DNA of 32,332 bases from Clostridia bacterium (GTDB lineage: Bacteria; Bacillota; Thermoanaerobacteria; Thermoanaerobacterales; Thermoanaerobacteraceae). The notes under the pieces were generated by a model. That model was not told the origin of the DNA, made no database searches, and saw nothing but the letters and a program-made list of their open reading frames with translations. Within the stretch, counting starts at the first letter, position 1. Every line of letters starts with the position of its first letter. The position numbers and the translations under genes are program-made. The stretch covers positions 1 to 32,332 of the forward strand of contig DULG01000027.1 in assembly GCA_012840485.1 (NCBI GenBank), in the 5' to 3' direction. Of the stretch, positions 22,635 through 32,296 are shown piece by piece.

Positions 22635-23642
22635 TTGAAAAGAAGTTTTTTTGCAATTATTTTTATACTTATATTTCTTATTACGGGTTGTGGGGTTAAA
22701 ACGAAAAAAATCAAAGACCCATTTATGTCTATTAAAGAACAACTAGATAAATTAGAAAGTTATGTTGCTATAGCAGAGGTAGAGCTTTATCAAAACAAAA
22801 TAGATACTAAATTTACGGCAATGCAGTTTTATAAAAAAGGCAAATTTAGATTGGAAATATTAAATGAAAGTAAAAGTCCAGATAAAATTATTGTGTATGA
22901 TGGAGTGAGAAGTTATATTTATTTTTCAAAGGTCAATCAAGTGTTTGTGGCGGAAAATACTCAGGAAATTCCTTTATATTCGTTGGTGAGTTCTTTTATA
23001 AAAAATTATATCTATTCGGGTGGAGAAATAGAAAAGAAAGAAAATGACAAGTTTTATTTAATAACAGTGCCTATTTTGGATAAAAATGTTTTCATGTATA
23101 AAGAAGAGATGGCATTTTCAAAGGGAAATTTAATGCCAGAAGAATTAACTATTTTTGATATCAATAACAAAATTTTTTCTAAGATTGTGTATGAAGATTT
23201 TAAATACAATCCCGAAATAAATGATAAATTATTTACAAAAGAAAGTGTTACAACATTAGCCACAAATCTTTTGATATATTCAGCAAAAGAAATAGATGTC
23301 AAAGAGGTTTATAAATATTGTGGCATAAATCCTGTAATGCCTTTATATCTGCCAAAAGGTTTTAAACTTTTAAATATACTCGTGGATAGTGAGAAAGATA
23401 ATGTCGTGACTTTTATATATACTTCGGGGAGAGAGTTTATACAAATTTCTGAATCGATAGTAGATCAAAATGAAAGCTTTAGTAATAAAGGATTTCCTTT
23501 AATTGAAGGGGTGTATTATGAAGAGAAAAGTGATAGAGAGAAGGAATATATGACAATGGTGAATGGCTTGCAAATAAAGGTTACTTTAAAGGGAAATTTA
23601 AGTCAGGAAGAAATACTTAAGATGATAAAGTCTTTGAGGTAA
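22635..23642 (+). CDS. ydcC: LolA/YdcC-like lipoprotein
   Basis: The product has 335 residues. A TTG start at 22635 has GAGGGTGAGAG upstream. The signal peptide ends in a lipobox (IFLITGC), so lipid attachment at C19 on the outer face of the membrane is expected. The middle, ~40-210, is LolA-like beta-rich (YVAIAEVELYQNKIDTKFTA, then KIIVYDGVRSYIYF). The C-terminal ~100 residues look like DUF4367 (GFKLLNILVDSE, REFIQISESIVDQ). Position directly before alr matches Bacillus ydcC, a sporulation-linked lipoprotein. Function in Gram-positives is unknown; the symbol follows synteny. Confidence 0.85.
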   Translation: MKRSFFAIIFILIFLITGCGVKTKKIKDPFMSIKEQLDKLESYVAIAEVELYQNKIDTKFTAMQFYKKGKFRLEILNESKSPDKIIVYDGVRSYIYFSKVNQVFVAENTQEIPLYSLVSSFIKNYIYSGGEIEKKENDKFYLITVPILDKNVFMYKEEMAFSKGNLMPEELTIFDINNKIFSKIVYEDFKYNPEINDKLFTKESVTTLATNLLIYSAKEIDVKEVYKYCGINPVMPLYLPKGFKLLNILVDSEKDNVVTFIYTSGREFIQISESIVDQNESFSNKGFPLIEGVYYEEKSDREKEYMTMVNGLQIKVTLKGNLSQEEILKMIKSLR

Positions 23643-23661
23643 AAACAAAGGAGGATTTTTG

Positions 23662-24828
23662 ATGTTTGACGATATAAGGCCAACAAGGGCAGAAATATAT
23701 TTGGATAATATAGTGCATAATTTGAAGGAAGTGAAAAAGGCGGTTGGCGAAAAGGTCAAAATAATGGGGGTAGTAAAGGCAAATGCGTATGGTCATGGCT
23801 CTTGTCAAGTAGCAAAGGTTCTGATAGAGAATGGGATTTATTATTTGGCAGTTGCTACAGTAGAGGAAGCTTTAGAATTAAGGGAATGTGGTATTGATTT
23901 TCCTATTCTTATTTTTGGATATACACCTTTGACTCAAGCAAAGGAGTTAGTTAGGTATGATATAACTCAAACTGTCTTTGACATAAGGTATGTAAAGGAG
24001 TTAGAAAAAATTGCTTTAAGTATAGGTAAAAGAGCGAAAGTTCATGTGAAAATTGATACGGGTATGGGGCGAATAGGTTACACTGATTTAAATTTAGCAG
24101 AAAGAGGAATAAAAGAGATGATGACAATGGAAGGAATAGAAGTGGAGGGAATATTTAGCCATTTTGCTACTTCTGATGGAAAAGACAAAACTTATACTGA
24201 AAAGCAGTTCGAATTGTTTAAAATACTAATAGATAGATTAAAAGGAAAGGGCATAAATATTCCTTTAAAACATATAGCCAATAGTGGAGCAATTATTGGA
24301 CATCAATATAGTTATTTGGATATGGTAAGGCCAGGAATAGTATTGTATGGCAGTTATCCTTCAGATGAAGTAGAGAAGCGATTAGATTTAAAAGAAACAA
24401 TGGGCTTTAAAACCAAAATAGTGCATATAAAAGAGGTACCTGAAGGTACTTCAATCAGTTATGGGAGGACTTATAGAACTAAAAGAAAAAGCAAAATTGC
24501 TACTCTTCCTGTGGGCTATGCTGATGGTTTTAACAGATTGCTTTCTAACAATCATAAGGTTTTAGTAAAAGGGAAGTATGCTCCAGTTGTAGGAAGAATA
24601 TGTATGGACCAAACAATGATAGATGTTACTGATATAGAAGGAGTAGAAGTAGGAGACGATGTGATTATTTTAGGGAATCAAGGGGGAGAAAAGATTACAG
24701 CTGATGAAATTGCTAAAAAAATAAAAACTATACCCTATGAGGTATATTGTGGAATATCTAGAAGGGTACCTAGAATATATATTTACCAGGGGAAAGTAGT
24801 CGAAACAAAAAATTATTTAAAAATTTGA
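23662..24828 (+). CDS. alr: Alanine racemase
   Basis: The product has 388 residues. ATG 23662 is 7 bases after GGAGG; a TTG one codon earlier is too close. It makes D-alanine for peptidoglycan. The PLP lysine is K39 in VVKANAYGHG. Other motifs are GRIGYTD, GIFSHFATSDG, HIANSGAI, MVRPGIVLYG, SISYGRTYRT with the second catalytic tyrosine, and GRICMDQTMIDVT. It is the usual length for the PLP alpha/beta-barrel type. It follows the lipoprotein gene by 19 bases and is probably co-transcribed; the next promoter (24856) begins the mazEF unit. Confidence 0.97.
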   Translation: MFDDIRPTRAEIYLDNIVHNLKEVKKAVGEKVKIMGVVKANAYGHGSCQVAKVLIENGIYYLAVATVEEALELRECGIDFPILIFGYTPLTQAKELVRYDITQTVFDIRYVKELEKIALSIGKRAKVHVKIDTGMGRIGYTDLNLAERGIKEMMTMEGIEVEGIFSHFATSDGKDKTYTEKQFELFKILIDRLKGKGINIPLKHIANSGAIIGHQYSYLDMVRPGIVLYGSYPSDEVEKRLDLKETMGFKTKIVHIKEVPEGTSISYGRTYRTKRKSKIATLPVGYADGFNRLLSNNHKVLVKGKYAPVVGRICMDQTMIDVTDIEGVEVGDDVIILGNQGGEKITADEIAKKIKTIPYEVYCGISRRVPRIYIYQGKVVETKNYLKI

Positions 24829-24855
24829 CTTTTATAGTATAAAATTTACAGATGA

Positions 24856-24885
24856 TTGACATCCTTATATATAGTAATATATAAT
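24856..24885 (+). promoter_or_regulatory. Sigma-A promoter of mazEF
   Basis: TTGACA (24856-24861), 18 bases, then TATAAT (24880-24885), about 30 bases before the mazE start. The sequence around the -10 box is a run of alternating TATA, possibly a site for autorepression by the antitoxin. Confidence 0.75.
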
Positions 24886-24917
24886 AAATTATATAAGTGC
24901 GTAAGGAGGTCCTAAAA

Positions 24918-25193
24918 GTGGGCGAGACGAAACGGATACTTGTAAGTTTACCCCAAAGCTTATTGGAAGAAGTTGACATTCTTGCCGCTATGGAAAATAG
25001 AAACCGGAGCGAATTTATAAGGGAAGCGATGAAATTGTATATACGGGAGAGAAAAAAAGTTCAAATACGAGAGAGTATGAAAAAAGGTTATCTTGAGATG
25101 GCAGCTATAAATACTGAACTTGCGGAAATGGGCCTAACCGCAGAAAATGAATGTTTTACAGGATATGAAATGAAATTGAAAAAGTGTGATTGA
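24918..25193 (+). CDS. mazE: MazE/EndoAI-type antitoxin (ribbon-helix-helix)
   Basis: The product has 91 residues from GTG 24918, chosen because AAGGAGGT (24902-24909) stands right before it; an upstream GTG at 24897 precedes that site. The N-terminal RHH fold is [20 protein letters not shown] followed by [20 protein letters not shown], and an acidic tail follows. It binds its own promoter and neutralises the MazF encoded 2 bases downstream. It is the equivalent of Bacillus NdoAI (YdcD), which lies in the same place after alr. Confidence 0.92.
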   Translation: MGETKRILVSLPQSLLEEVDILAAMENRNRSEFIREAMKLYIRERKKVQIRESMKKGYLEMAAINTELAEMGLTAENECFTGYEMKLKKCD

Positions 25194-25195
25194 CT

Positions 25196-25546
25196 ATGGT
25201 GATAAAGAGGGGAGATATTTTTTATGCCGATTTAAGCCCTGTAATAGGCTCTGAACAGGGTGGAATTCGGCCTGTACTTATAATTCAAAATGATATTGGC
25301 AATAAGTATAGTCCCACCGTAATTGTGGCAGCGATTACATCCCAAATTAATAAAGCTAAGTTACCCACTCATGTTGAGATAAATGGGGCAGAATATGGAC
25401 TTAATAAAGATTCTGTGGTATTATTAGAACAGATAAGAACTATTGATAAAAAGCGTTTAAGAGAAAAAATTGGGCATTTTGATCAGGAAATGATGGAAAA
25501 GGTCAATGAGGCTTTACAAATAAGCCTGGGGTTGATTGATTTTTAA
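25196..25546 (+). CDS. mazF: MazF/NdoA mRNA endoribonuclease toxin
   Basis: The product has 116 residues from ATG 25196, exactly the length of Bacillus NdoA (EndoA). It starts [20 protein letters not shown] and contains [37 protein letters not shown] and [15 protein letters not shown]. It cleaves mRNA, in Bacillus at UACAU. No separate ribosome site is seen and the ATG is 2 bases after the mazE stop, so translation is coupled. Compare the orphan relative at 5812-6378, which has a leader and no partner. A terminator follows at once. Confidence 0.96.
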   Translation: MVIKRGDIFYADLSPVIGSEQGGIRPVLIIQNDIGNKYSPTVIVAAITSQINKAKLPTHVEINGAEYGLNKDSVVLLEQIRTIDKKRLREKIGHFDQEMMEKVNEALQISLGLIDF

Positions 25547-25583
25547 GGAGCTTATCAGGAAGTGGTGAGCCCTTTATTTTTTT
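25545..25583 (+). terminator. Terminator of mazEF
   Basis: AAGGAGCTTATC pairs with GGTGAGCCCTT with one bulged A and G-T pairs, loop AGGAAGT, followed by TATTTTTTT. It overlaps the mazF stop codon. Confidence 0.65.
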
Positions 25584-25654
25584 GTTTAAAGAAAAAAATA
25601 AATTAATTATTGGTGTATCCATAAATTGGTTTTGATGCGAAGTGAAATTTTTTA

Positions 25655-25663
25655 TGCTATAAT
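25655..25663 (+). promoter_or_regulatory. Extended -10 promoter for the DUF5693-csaB-tagA genes
   Basis: TGCTATAAT: a consensus -10 box (25658-25663) with the TG of an extended -10. No good -35 at the normal distance (the nearest, TTGATG at 25632, is 20 bases away). It lies 75 bases before the DUF5693 start, after the mazEF terminator. Confidence 0.55.
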
Positions 25664-25738
25664 ATAGTGGGTGAGTTGCTTTTAATTGTGATTTTATCTT
25701 TTTTGAATAATTAAATTGGCAAAAAGGAGAGAGCGATT

Positions 25739-27751
25739 TTGAAACTTAGAAAAGCACTAGCATTAATCGTTTTGTTTTCATTAATCGTTTCTGCTGTAGT
25801 AAATGTAAATAGAATAAAAGCAGAGAATCAATATGATATGGTAGAAATTGTAGGAGATTTAAAAAGTTTTAAAGACTTGGCTGTGGTTACAGGAGAAGAC
25901 TTGTCTTCTCTCCTTTCCGTGATGAAAGCATCAGGGCTTACTGGTATTGCAGTAAATGAAATTACCTTAGAAAGTCTTCAGCAATCTGGTAAAATTTCTT
26001 TAAGTCTTTTAAAAGAAGTAGAAAATCTTTATTTGCTGTCTCCAAATTTAGGAAATGTAGCATTAGAAAATTATTTAAAAAGCTTAACAGATAAGGAAAA
26101 GGAGAAATATGGCAATTATATAGTTGTTACAACAAAAGATCCAAGCACCTTTAGTTTTTTGAAAGATGAATTAACAAAAAGAGTAGATAAGAATGATTTG
26201 ACAGTCCTTCAAGAAAAAGAAAACTATGCTTTTATCATCAACAAACCAAAAGATGTTTTTATAGAAAAGGGATTGGGATTTGATGAGAGTGAATTAAAAC
26301 TTGTAAAATCTTTGGGATTTGATGTAATACCACGTATTGAAAATTTCACTGGCATAAAAGATAGGGATATAAAAGAGTATGTAGATGTTTTAAAGAAATA
26401 CAATGTTAAAACTGTAATTTTTAATGGCACTGATGTTTTAGGAAACCCAGAAAAAATATCCTATGCTGCTTCTCTCTTTAAGAAGAATGATATAAATGTA
26501 GGAATTATAGATGTTCCCATGGGGAAAAAGCTCCAAGAGGGAATGAATAAATTTGCTAAATTTGATGGTTACAGAGGGATTAAAGTTTTTGGAGTTTCTG
26601 AGAAAGAAACTGAAAAATATGATGCTTCCGAAATAGTAAATAAATGGTATAGAGGAATAATAGAGAGAAACGTAAGAATTATTTATATGAGAGCAAAGAT
26701 AGAAGATTTTAAAAGTGCCAACTATAATATAAAGCAGAATCGTGACATGATTGAAAATATAACGAAATACATAAAAAAAGCTGGACTTAAAATAGGTATT
26801 GCAAAACCACTTCCGGAAATTCATCAATCAAAACTTATAGAAATATTTATAAGTTTTGGAGTGATTGCAGGGGGGTTACTGCTCCTACAGATGTTGGGCA
26901 TTGGAGAATATCTGTTAATTTTATTAGGATTATTAGGTATTATATTGACTTCTTTGATATTGATAAGCAAATTTAATGATTTAGGGGTGAAAATAGTAGC
27001 TTTAGCTTCTTCTATAATTTTTCCTTCTCTTGGGATAGGATATTTTATAAACAAAACGAAAGAAATATTGGAGAAAAAGCAAAATATCAGCTTCACATAT
27101 ACCTCACTAAAAATATTTATTAATTCACTATTGATTTCTTCGATAGGAGCTCTTAGTATAGCAGCGATAATGGCCGATAGCAAGTATATGCTAAAAATTG
27201 ACTATTTCAGGGGTGTAAAATTTTCTTTTATACTGCCATTATTGTTTTATGTTTTATACTATATCATAAAGATATACAATGCCAATGACTGTCAAACTTT
27301 TATGAAAAAGATAAAAGAATTTTTAAATATAGACATAAAAGTATGGCATTTAGTAGCTATTGCTATAGCAGGGATTATCGGAATTATATACATTTCAAGG
27401 ACGGGCAATGAACCAATTGTCACACCGACAGAGTTAGAGCTTAAATTTAGAGATTTTCTTGAGCATACTCTTGTAGCACGACCGCGCACTAAGGAGTTTT
27501 TAATAGGTGACCCCTCGATTATATTAGGAATTTATGCTGCTTCTAAACGTTCAAAGGTGTGGACATTTATTATGGGGATATTTGCTTCAATAGGGATACT
27601 ATCTATTGTCAATACTTTTAGCCATATAGAAAGTGTACTTACAATTGCAATAGAGAGGACGATGTTTGCTTGGATATTTGGCGCTATAATTGGCTTGGTA
27701 GCAGTTTTTGTGTTAGACAGGATTTTAAAAAATATAAAAAGGGAGTATTGA
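25739..27751 (+). CDS. DUF5693 family membrane protein
   Basis: The product has 670 residues, with a TTG start 7 bases after GGAGAG. The N-terminal signal or anchor is ~5-22 (ALALIVLFSLIVSAVVNV). An extracellular domain of ~340 residues (barrel-like repeats such as GLTGIAVNEITLESLQQSG and YNVKTVIFNGTDVLG) follows. From ~365 there are about eight or nine membrane helices, with a conserved-looking loop GNEPIVTPTELELKFRDFLE and then LVARPRTKEFLIGDPSI. This is the DUF5693 pattern. The family sits beside csaB in many clostridia, so a role in export or assembly of the pyruvylated wall polymer is inferred; no biochemical function is known to me. Confidence 0.85.
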   Translation: MKLRKALALIVLFSLIVSAVVNVNRIKAENQYDMVEIVGDLKSFKDLAVVTGEDLSSLLSVMKASGLTGIAVNEITLESLQQSGKISLSLLKEVENLYLLSPNLGNVALENYLKSLTDKEKEKYGNYIVVTTKDPSTFSFLKDELTKRVDKNDLTVLQEKENYAFIINKPKDVFIEKGLGFDESELKLVKSLGFDVIPRIENFTGIKDRDIKEYVDVLKKYNVKTVIFNGTDVLGNPEKISYAASLFKKNDINVGIIDVPMGKKLQEGMNKFAKFDGYRGIKVFGVSEKETEKYDASEIVNKWYRGIIERNVRIIYMRAKIEDFKSANYNIKQNRDMIENITKYIKKAGLKIGIAKPLPEIHQSKLIEIFISFGVIAGGLLLLQMLGIGEYLLILLGLLGIILTSLILISKFNDLGVKIVALASSIIFPSLGIGYFINKTKEILEKKQNISFTYTSLKIFINSLLISSIGALSIAAIMADSKYMLKIDYFRGVKFSFILPLLFYVLYYIIKIYNANDCQTFMKKIKEFLNIDIKVWHLVAIAIAGIIGIIYISRTGNEPIVTPTELELKFRDFLEHTLVARPRTKEFLIGDPSIILGIYAASKRSKVWTFIMGIFASIGILSIVNTFSHIESVLTIAIERTMFAWIFGAIIGLVAVFVLDRILKNIKREY

Positions 27752-27752
27752 T

Positions 27753-28826
27753 ATGAATATCGTCATATCCGGTTATTACGGATTTGATAATGTGGGGGAT
27801 GAAGCTGTTTTAAAATGTCTCGTAGAAGGCTTAAAAGAGAGAGGTATAGTAGATATAACAGTTCTTTCTAATAAGCCTGATGAAACTTCAAAAAAATACA
27901 AAGTAAAAGCTGCAAATAGAAATTCTTTTGTAGAGATATATAAAGCGATAAAGCAGGCAGATGTGGTACTAAGTGGCGGAGGAAGTCTTATACAAGATAA
28001 AACTAGCAGCAAAAGTTTGTGGTATTATCTGGGGATAATGCTTTTAGGTAAAATTCTTCACAAAAAAGTTTATGTTGTAGGACAAGGCATTGGTCCTGTT
28101 GATAAAAAATTTAATAGGTGGCTTACTGCAAAAATTTTAAATAAAATCGATGGAATAACTGTAAGAGAGGAATTGTCAAAAGAATATTTAAAGCAATTAA
28201 ATGTAAAAAAGGAGGCAATGGTAGCTGCAGATTTTGTGTTAGGCTTTTCCAATGGTAATGTCAAAGAGATTTTCGGCAAAGTTCTTCTTAAAGAAAACAT
28301 TGATCTAGCTTCTTCAGAATATGTGTTGATTTGCACGAGGGAATGGGAAAATTCTGAATTATCAAGAGTGGAATTAGCAAGGGCTGCAGATTTTATTGCG
28401 CAAGATTATGGATATAAAATTGTTTTTCTGCCTTTTTATCATGAGGATATGGAAGAGAGCGATAGGGTTGCTACTTATATGAAAATGCCTTATGAAATTT
28501 TAACTGAAAAATACGAAATAGAAGAAATATTAAGCATTATCAAGGGGAGCAATTTGTTGATAGGAGTTAGATTGCATTCTTTGATTTTTGCTTTTATATC
28601 AATGGTTCCATTTGTTGGTATATCTTATGACCCAAAGGTGGAAGGTTTTTTAAAATCAATTGGAGAAACCAGTGCAGGCGATATTAATTCTTTTACCGCA
28701 GAAGACATTTTAAATAAAGTAAATTTAATTTTACAGCAGAAAGAAGAATACATAAAGAAAATGTCTAAACGTTTAGAAAAATTAAGAGAAAGGGTAAAAA
28801 AGAATTTTGACATACTATTTAACTGA
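27753..28826 (+). CDS. csaB: Polysaccharide pyruvyl transferase CsaB
   Basis: The product has 357 residues. It begins MNIVISGYYGFDNVGDEAVL, the CsaB signature. It also has ADVVLSGGGSLIQDKTSS, VYVVGQGIGPV and, near the C-terminus, LIGVRLHSLIFA with GISYDPKVEGF. It adds ketal pyruvate to a peptidoglycan-linked wall polymer, the ligand for SLH-domain proteins, so an S-layer or SLH-anchored proteins are expected in this organism. It starts 2 bases after the DUF5693 stop and is followed by tagA after 9 bases; all three are one operon. Confidence 0.95.
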   Translation: MNIVISGYYGFDNVGDEAVLKCLVEGLKERGIVDITVLSNKPDETSKKYKVKAANRNSFVEIYKAIKQADVVLSGGGSLIQDKTSSKSLWYYLGIMLLGKILHKKVYVVGQGIGPVDKKFNRWLTAKILNKIDGITVREELSKEYLKQLNVKKEAMVAADFVLGFSNGNVKEIFGKVLLKENIDLASSEYVLICTREWENSELSRVELARAADFIAQDYGYKIVFLPFYHEDMEESDRVATYMKMPYEILTEKYEIEEILSIIKGSNLLIGVRLHSLIFAFISMVPFVGISYDPKVEGFLKSIGETSAGDINSFTAEDILNKVNLILQQKEEYIKKMSKRLEKLRERVKKNFDILFN

Positions 28827-28835
28827 GGTGTAAAA

Positions 28836-29579
28836 ATGAGAAAATTAGATATATTTGGAGTTCCAATAGACCCAGTGACAATGACAGAAGCGTTAGAGAT
28901 TTTAAGTGGTTTTTTACGAGAAAGTAAACTGCACATTGTTGCAACTCCTAATGCAGAAATTGTGATGATGGCACAAAAAGACAGAGAATACATGGAGATA
29001 TTGAATAATACAGATTTGAATGTGCCAGATGGAAGTGGCATTGTATTTGCTTCAAAGGTTTTTAAAAAGCCACTTAAGGAAAGAGTGGCTGGTTTTGACC
29101 TTATGATGGAATTTATAAAAAATATATCTTCTAAGAATGTCAAGATTTATTTGTTAGGAGCTAAACCTGAAATTGTAGAACAAGCGCGAATTAATTTAAG
29201 GAAATTATATCCAGCAATTAAAATAGTAGGAACACATGATGGCTATTTTACTGAAAATGAAGAAGAAAAAATTATAGATGAAATAAACAGTAGTGGGGCA
29301 GAAGTGCTTTTTGTGGCATTAGGGGCCCCAAAACAAGAAAAATGGATATATAAAAACAGGGGGAAATTAAAAGTAAAAATAGCAATGGGAGTAGGAGGTA
29401 GCTTTGACGTAATTGCAGGAAAAGCAAAAAGAGCCCCTTATTTGTATAGGAAATTGGGCTTAGAGTGGCTATACAGGCTAATTCAAGAACCATGGAGATA
29501 TAAAAGAATGATGGCACTTCCTAAATTTGCCTTTAAAGTTCTGTTTTATAGAAAGAAGGCTAAAAAACAAGGAGGATAA
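28836..29579 (+). CDS. tagA: WecG/TagA/CpsF glycosyltransferase
   Basis: The product has 247 residues (GT26 family). Motifs: VATPNAEIVMMAQKDREYME, LNVPDGSGIVFASK, RVAGFDLM, IYLLGAKPEIVEQA, GTHDGYFTENEE, VALGAPKQEKW and GVGGSFDVIAGKAKRAP. The enzyme adds N-acetylmannosamine (or a similar sugar) to lipid-linked GlcNAc on the inner membrane face, the second step of teichoic-acid-like wall polymer linkage. With csaB just upstream it probably makes the same secondary wall polymer. Start: GAGGTG 6 bases before ATG. It ends 1 base before the yitT start. Confidence 0.94.
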   Translation: MRKLDIFGVPIDPVTMTEALEILSGFLRESKLHIVATPNAEIVMMAQKDREYMEILNNTDLNVPDGSGIVFASKVFKKPLKERVAGFDLMMEFIKNISSKNVKIYLLGAKPEIVEQARINLRKLYPAIKIVGTHDGYFTENEEEKIIDEINSSGAEVLFVALGAPKQEKWIYKNRGKLKVKIAMGVGGSFDVIAGKAKRAPYLYRKLGLEWLYRLIQEPWRYKRMMALPKFAFKVLFYRKKAKKQGG

Positions 29580-29580
29580 C

Positions 29581-30426
29581 ATGAGAATTACTTTCAAAAA
29601 GATAGTAACCGATTTTTTTTGGGTAACAATAGGAACTTTACTAGTGTCCTTATCTTTAGATTTGTTTTTAGCTCCCAATAAAATTGCACCGGGTGGAGTT
29701 AGTGGTCTTGCAGTTGTTTTGCAACATTTGTTTGGATGGCCAATTGGAGCAGTTACCTTAGCAATAAATATTCCGCTTTTTTTAATTGCGACTAAGGTGT
29801 TAGGTACGGGTTTTGGTGCAAAAACTCTTTATTCAACTATTTTATTAGGTGTTTCTATTGATGCATTAGCTTTTTTAAATCCTCTTACTCATGATACTAT
29901 GTTGGCAGCGGTATACGGTGGTATAATAATGGGTGTAGGATTGGGGATAGTAATAAAATATGGAGCAACGACTGGCGGAACAGATATGGCAGCTATGACA
30001 CTGCATAAATACATACATTTTTTAAGTGTGGGCAGAATACTTCTTATCATAGATTTTATTATAATTACATTGGCAGGAATAGTTTTTAGCCCAGAGCTTG
30101 CTCTTTATGCCTTAGCTACGGAGTTTATTTCTATTAAGGTTATTGATGTTATACAAGAAGGAAGTGGCGATGAAAGAATCGCCATAATTATTTCTGATAA
30201 ATATGAGGAAATTACCAAGGCAATATTAAAGGAAATGGAAAGGGGAGTGACAGAACTTAAGGGAAGAGGAGCATATTCTAAAAGAGATAAAAATGTACTA
30301 TTATGTGTTGTAAGCCGAAGAGAGGTGACTACTTTGAGAAATCTTGTAAAAAAGATAGATCCCAATGCTTTTGTAATACTTTCAACGGCTCATGAAGTTT
30401 TGGGAGAAGGATTTAAAAACATGTGA
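29581..30426 (+). CDS. yitT: YitT family membrane protein (DUF2179)
   Basis: The product has 281 residues from ATG 29581; GGAGG lies 5 bases upstream, at the very end of tagA. Five or so membrane helices occupy residues ~10-165 (VTIGTLLVSLSLDLFLAPNK, then IAPGGVSGLAVVLQHLFGWP, and GLGIVIKYGATTGGTDMAAM). A cytoplasmic DUF2179 domain (~220-275) follows, with RGAYSKRDKNVLLCVVSRRE. The family is widespread in Firmicutes, often with several copies per genome. Its substrate is unknown. The symbol is a family label, not a proof of orthology. Confidence 0.88.
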   Translation: MRITFKKIVTDFFWVTIGTLLVSLSLDLFLAPNKIAPGGVSGLAVVLQHLFGWPIGAVTLAINIPLFLIATKVLGTGFGAKTLYSTILLGVSIDALAFLNPLTHDTMLAAVYGGIIMGVGLGIVIKYGATTGGTDMAAMTLHKYIHFLSVGRILLIIDFIIITLAGIVFSPELALYALATEFISIKVIDVIQEGSGDERIAIIISDKYEEITKAILKEMERGVTELKGRGAYSKRDKNVLLCVVSRREVTTLRNLVKKIDPNAFVILSTAHEVLGEGFKNM

Positions 30427-30441
30427 ATGGAGGTATTAATT

Positions 30442-31263
30442 ATGGATAAAGAATTTTTAAAACAAAAAGCAAAAGAAATTAGGATAGATATAATAAATAT
30501 GTTAGCAGAAGCAGGATCTGGTCATCCAGGAGGGTCATTGTCTTGTACAGATATTTTAACAGTGCTTTATTTTGAGAAAATGAATGTAAAGCCTGACAAT
30601 CCCAAATGGGAAGACAGAGATAGACTGGTACTTTCAAAGGGACATGCAGCTCCTGCACTTTATGCTGTATTAGCTGAAAAAGGCTTTTTCCCAAAGGAAG
30701 AATTGAAGACTTTAAGAAAATTAGGTTCAATACTTCAGGGGCATCCTGATATGAAGTCTACACCGGGACTTGATATGACCACAGGGTCATTAGGGCAAGG
30801 GTTCTCTGCTGCGAATGGTATGGCATTAGCAGGGAAGCTAGATAAAAAGGATTATAGAGTTTATGTAATATTAGGAGATGGAGAATTGCAGGAAGGTCAA
30901 ATATGGGAAGCAGCTATGACAGCAGCTCATTACAAACTTGACAACTTGACAGCAATACTTGACTTTAACGGCTTGCAAATAGACGGTCCAAACAGAGAAG
31001 TAAAGAATGTAGAACCCGTAGCAGATAAGTTTAAGGCTTTTGGATGGCATGTAATAGAGATAAATGGACACGACTTTGACCAAATAGACAAAGCCATAGA
31101 AGAAGCAAAAGTTACAAAAGGGAAACCTACTCTTATAATAGCTCATACAATAAAGGGAAAAGGTGTATCCTTCATGGAGAATCAAGTAGGATGGCATGGC
31201 AGTGCGCCTAACGAAGAACAAAGACAAAAAGCTATACAAGAGCTTGAAGGGAGTGGAGTATAA
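30442..31263 (+). CDS. tktA: Transketolase, N-terminal subunit
   Basis: The product has 273 residues from ATG 30442, 9 bases after GGAGGT; an upstream ATG at 30427 overlaps that site. It carries the thiamine-diphosphate half: [49 protein letters not shown], and the ThDP motif [20 protein letters not shown]...[10 protein letters not shown]. It moves two-carbon units between sugar phosphates in the pentose phosphate pathway. Split two-gene transketolases are usual in clostridia and archaea. Its TAA overlaps the ATG of the second subunit by one base. Confidence 0.95.
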   Translation: MDKEFLKQKAKEIRIDIINMLAEAGSGHPGGSLSCTDILTVLYFEKMNVKPDNPKWEDRDRLVLSKGHAAPALYAVLAEKGFFPKEELKTLRKLGSILQGHPDMKSTPGLDMTTGSLGQGFSAANGMALAGKLDKKDYRVYVILGDGELQEGQIWEAAMTAAHYKLDNLTAILDFNGLQIDGPNREVKNVEPVADKFKAFGWHVIEINGHDFDQIDKAIEEAKVTKGKPTLIIAHTIKGKGVSFMENQVGWHGSAPNEEQRQKAIQELEGSGV

Positions 31264-32183
31264 TGGCTACAGCGACAAGAGAAGCCTATGGGAAAGCTTT
31301 AGTAGAATTAGGTGCAAAAAACAAAAATGTAGTAGTATTAGACGCAGACTTATCAAAATCTACAAAGACGGCAGATTTTCAAAAAGTATATCCAGATAGA
31401 TTTTTCAATATTGGAATATCAGAGCAAGACATGATGGTAACAGCAGCAGGACTCGCTACATGTGGGAAAATTCCTTTTGCCAGCACCTTTGCCATATTTG
31501 CAACAGGAAGAGCTTATGAGCAAGTTAGAAACTCCATAGGTTATCCACACTTAAATGTAAAAATAGCGGCAACCCATGCTGGTATAACAGTAGGAGAAGA
31601 CGGAGCGACACACCAATCAATAGAGGACATATCCCTTATGAGAGGGATACCTGGGATGGTGGTAATAAACCCCGCCGATGCAGAAGAGACGAGAGAAGCC
31701 ATATTTGCGGCGGCAGAGCACTATGGACCAGTATACATAAGGCTGGGGAGGATGGCAGTACCAGATATACATGACCAAAACTATAGATTTGAATTAGGAA
31801 AAGGGGAACTAATAAGAGAAGGGAAAGACGTAGCGATAATAGCGACAGGAATAATGGTAGCCATAGCGATTGAAGCAGCTGATAAATTAAAAGAAGAGGG
31901 AATAAAAGCAACAGTGGTCAACATTCACACCATAAAGCCGATAGACAAAGATTTAATAGTAGAAGTAGCTAAAAAGACGGGCAAAGTTATAACAGCGGAG
32001 GAGCACAATATAATAGGGGGACTTGGTTCTGCAGTGTGCGAGGTGCTTTCAGAAGAATATCCAGTGAAAGTAAAGAGAATAGGAATAAAAGACCAGTTTG
32101 GTCAATCAGGTTCACCTAAAGAACTTTTAAAGCATTATGGACTCACCGCAGAGGACATTATAAAAGCAGTTAAGTTATTCTAA
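31263..32183 (+). CDS. tktB: Transketolase, C-terminal subunit
   Basis: The product has 306 residues. The pyrimidine-binding half has VVVLDADLSKSTKTADFQKV, FNIGISEQDMMVTAAGLATC with the catalytic glutamate, and THAGITVGEDGATHQSIEDI. The transketolase C domain (~190-300) has DVAIIATGIMVAIAIEAADK and AEEHNIIGGLGSAV. It forms the active enzyme with the upstream product, coupled by the TAATG overlap. Codon use here has a run of purine-rich AGA/AUA codons like its neighbours. Two hairpins follow the stop. Confidence 0.95.
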   Translation: MATATREAYGKALVELGAKNKNVVVLDADLSKSTKTADFQKVYPDRFFNIGISEQDMMVTAAGLATCGKIPFASTFAIFATGRAYEQVRNSIGYPHLNVKIAATHAGITVGEDGATHQSIEDISLMRGIPGMVVINPADAEETREAIFAAAEHYGPVYIRLGRMAVPDIHDQNYRFELGKGELIREGKDVAIIATGIMVAIAIEAADKLKEEGIKATVVNIHTIKPIDKDLIVEVAKKTGKVITAEEHNIIGGLGSAVCEVLSEEYPVKVKRIGIKDQFGQSGSPKELLKHYGLTAEDIIKAVKLF

Positions 32184-32209
32184 AAATGCCAGGTTAAATC
32201 CTGGCATTT
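32184..32209 (+). terminator. Hairpin after transketolase
   Basis: AAATGCCAGG (32184-32193), TTAAAT, CCTGGCATTT (32200-32209), a perfect 10-bp stem. Only a short T-run inside the stem end, so it is a moderate terminator on this strand. Confidence 0.6.
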
Positions 32210-32230
32210 CAGACTGTTGACAAAATATCG

Positions 32231-32267
32231 GGAACCCGTTATTATGAGAAGGGTTCCTTGTTTTTTT
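32231..32267 (+). terminator. Terminator hairpin ahead of the transposase gene
   Basis: GGAACCC (32231-32237) pairs with GGGTTCC (32251-32257), followed by TTGTTTTTTT. It lies in the leader of the next gene, probably inside the insertion sequence, where it would block outside transcription from entering the transposase. Confidence 0.7.
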
Positions 32268-32296
32268 ATGAAGCAAAAGAGGAGAGGAGAAGAAAG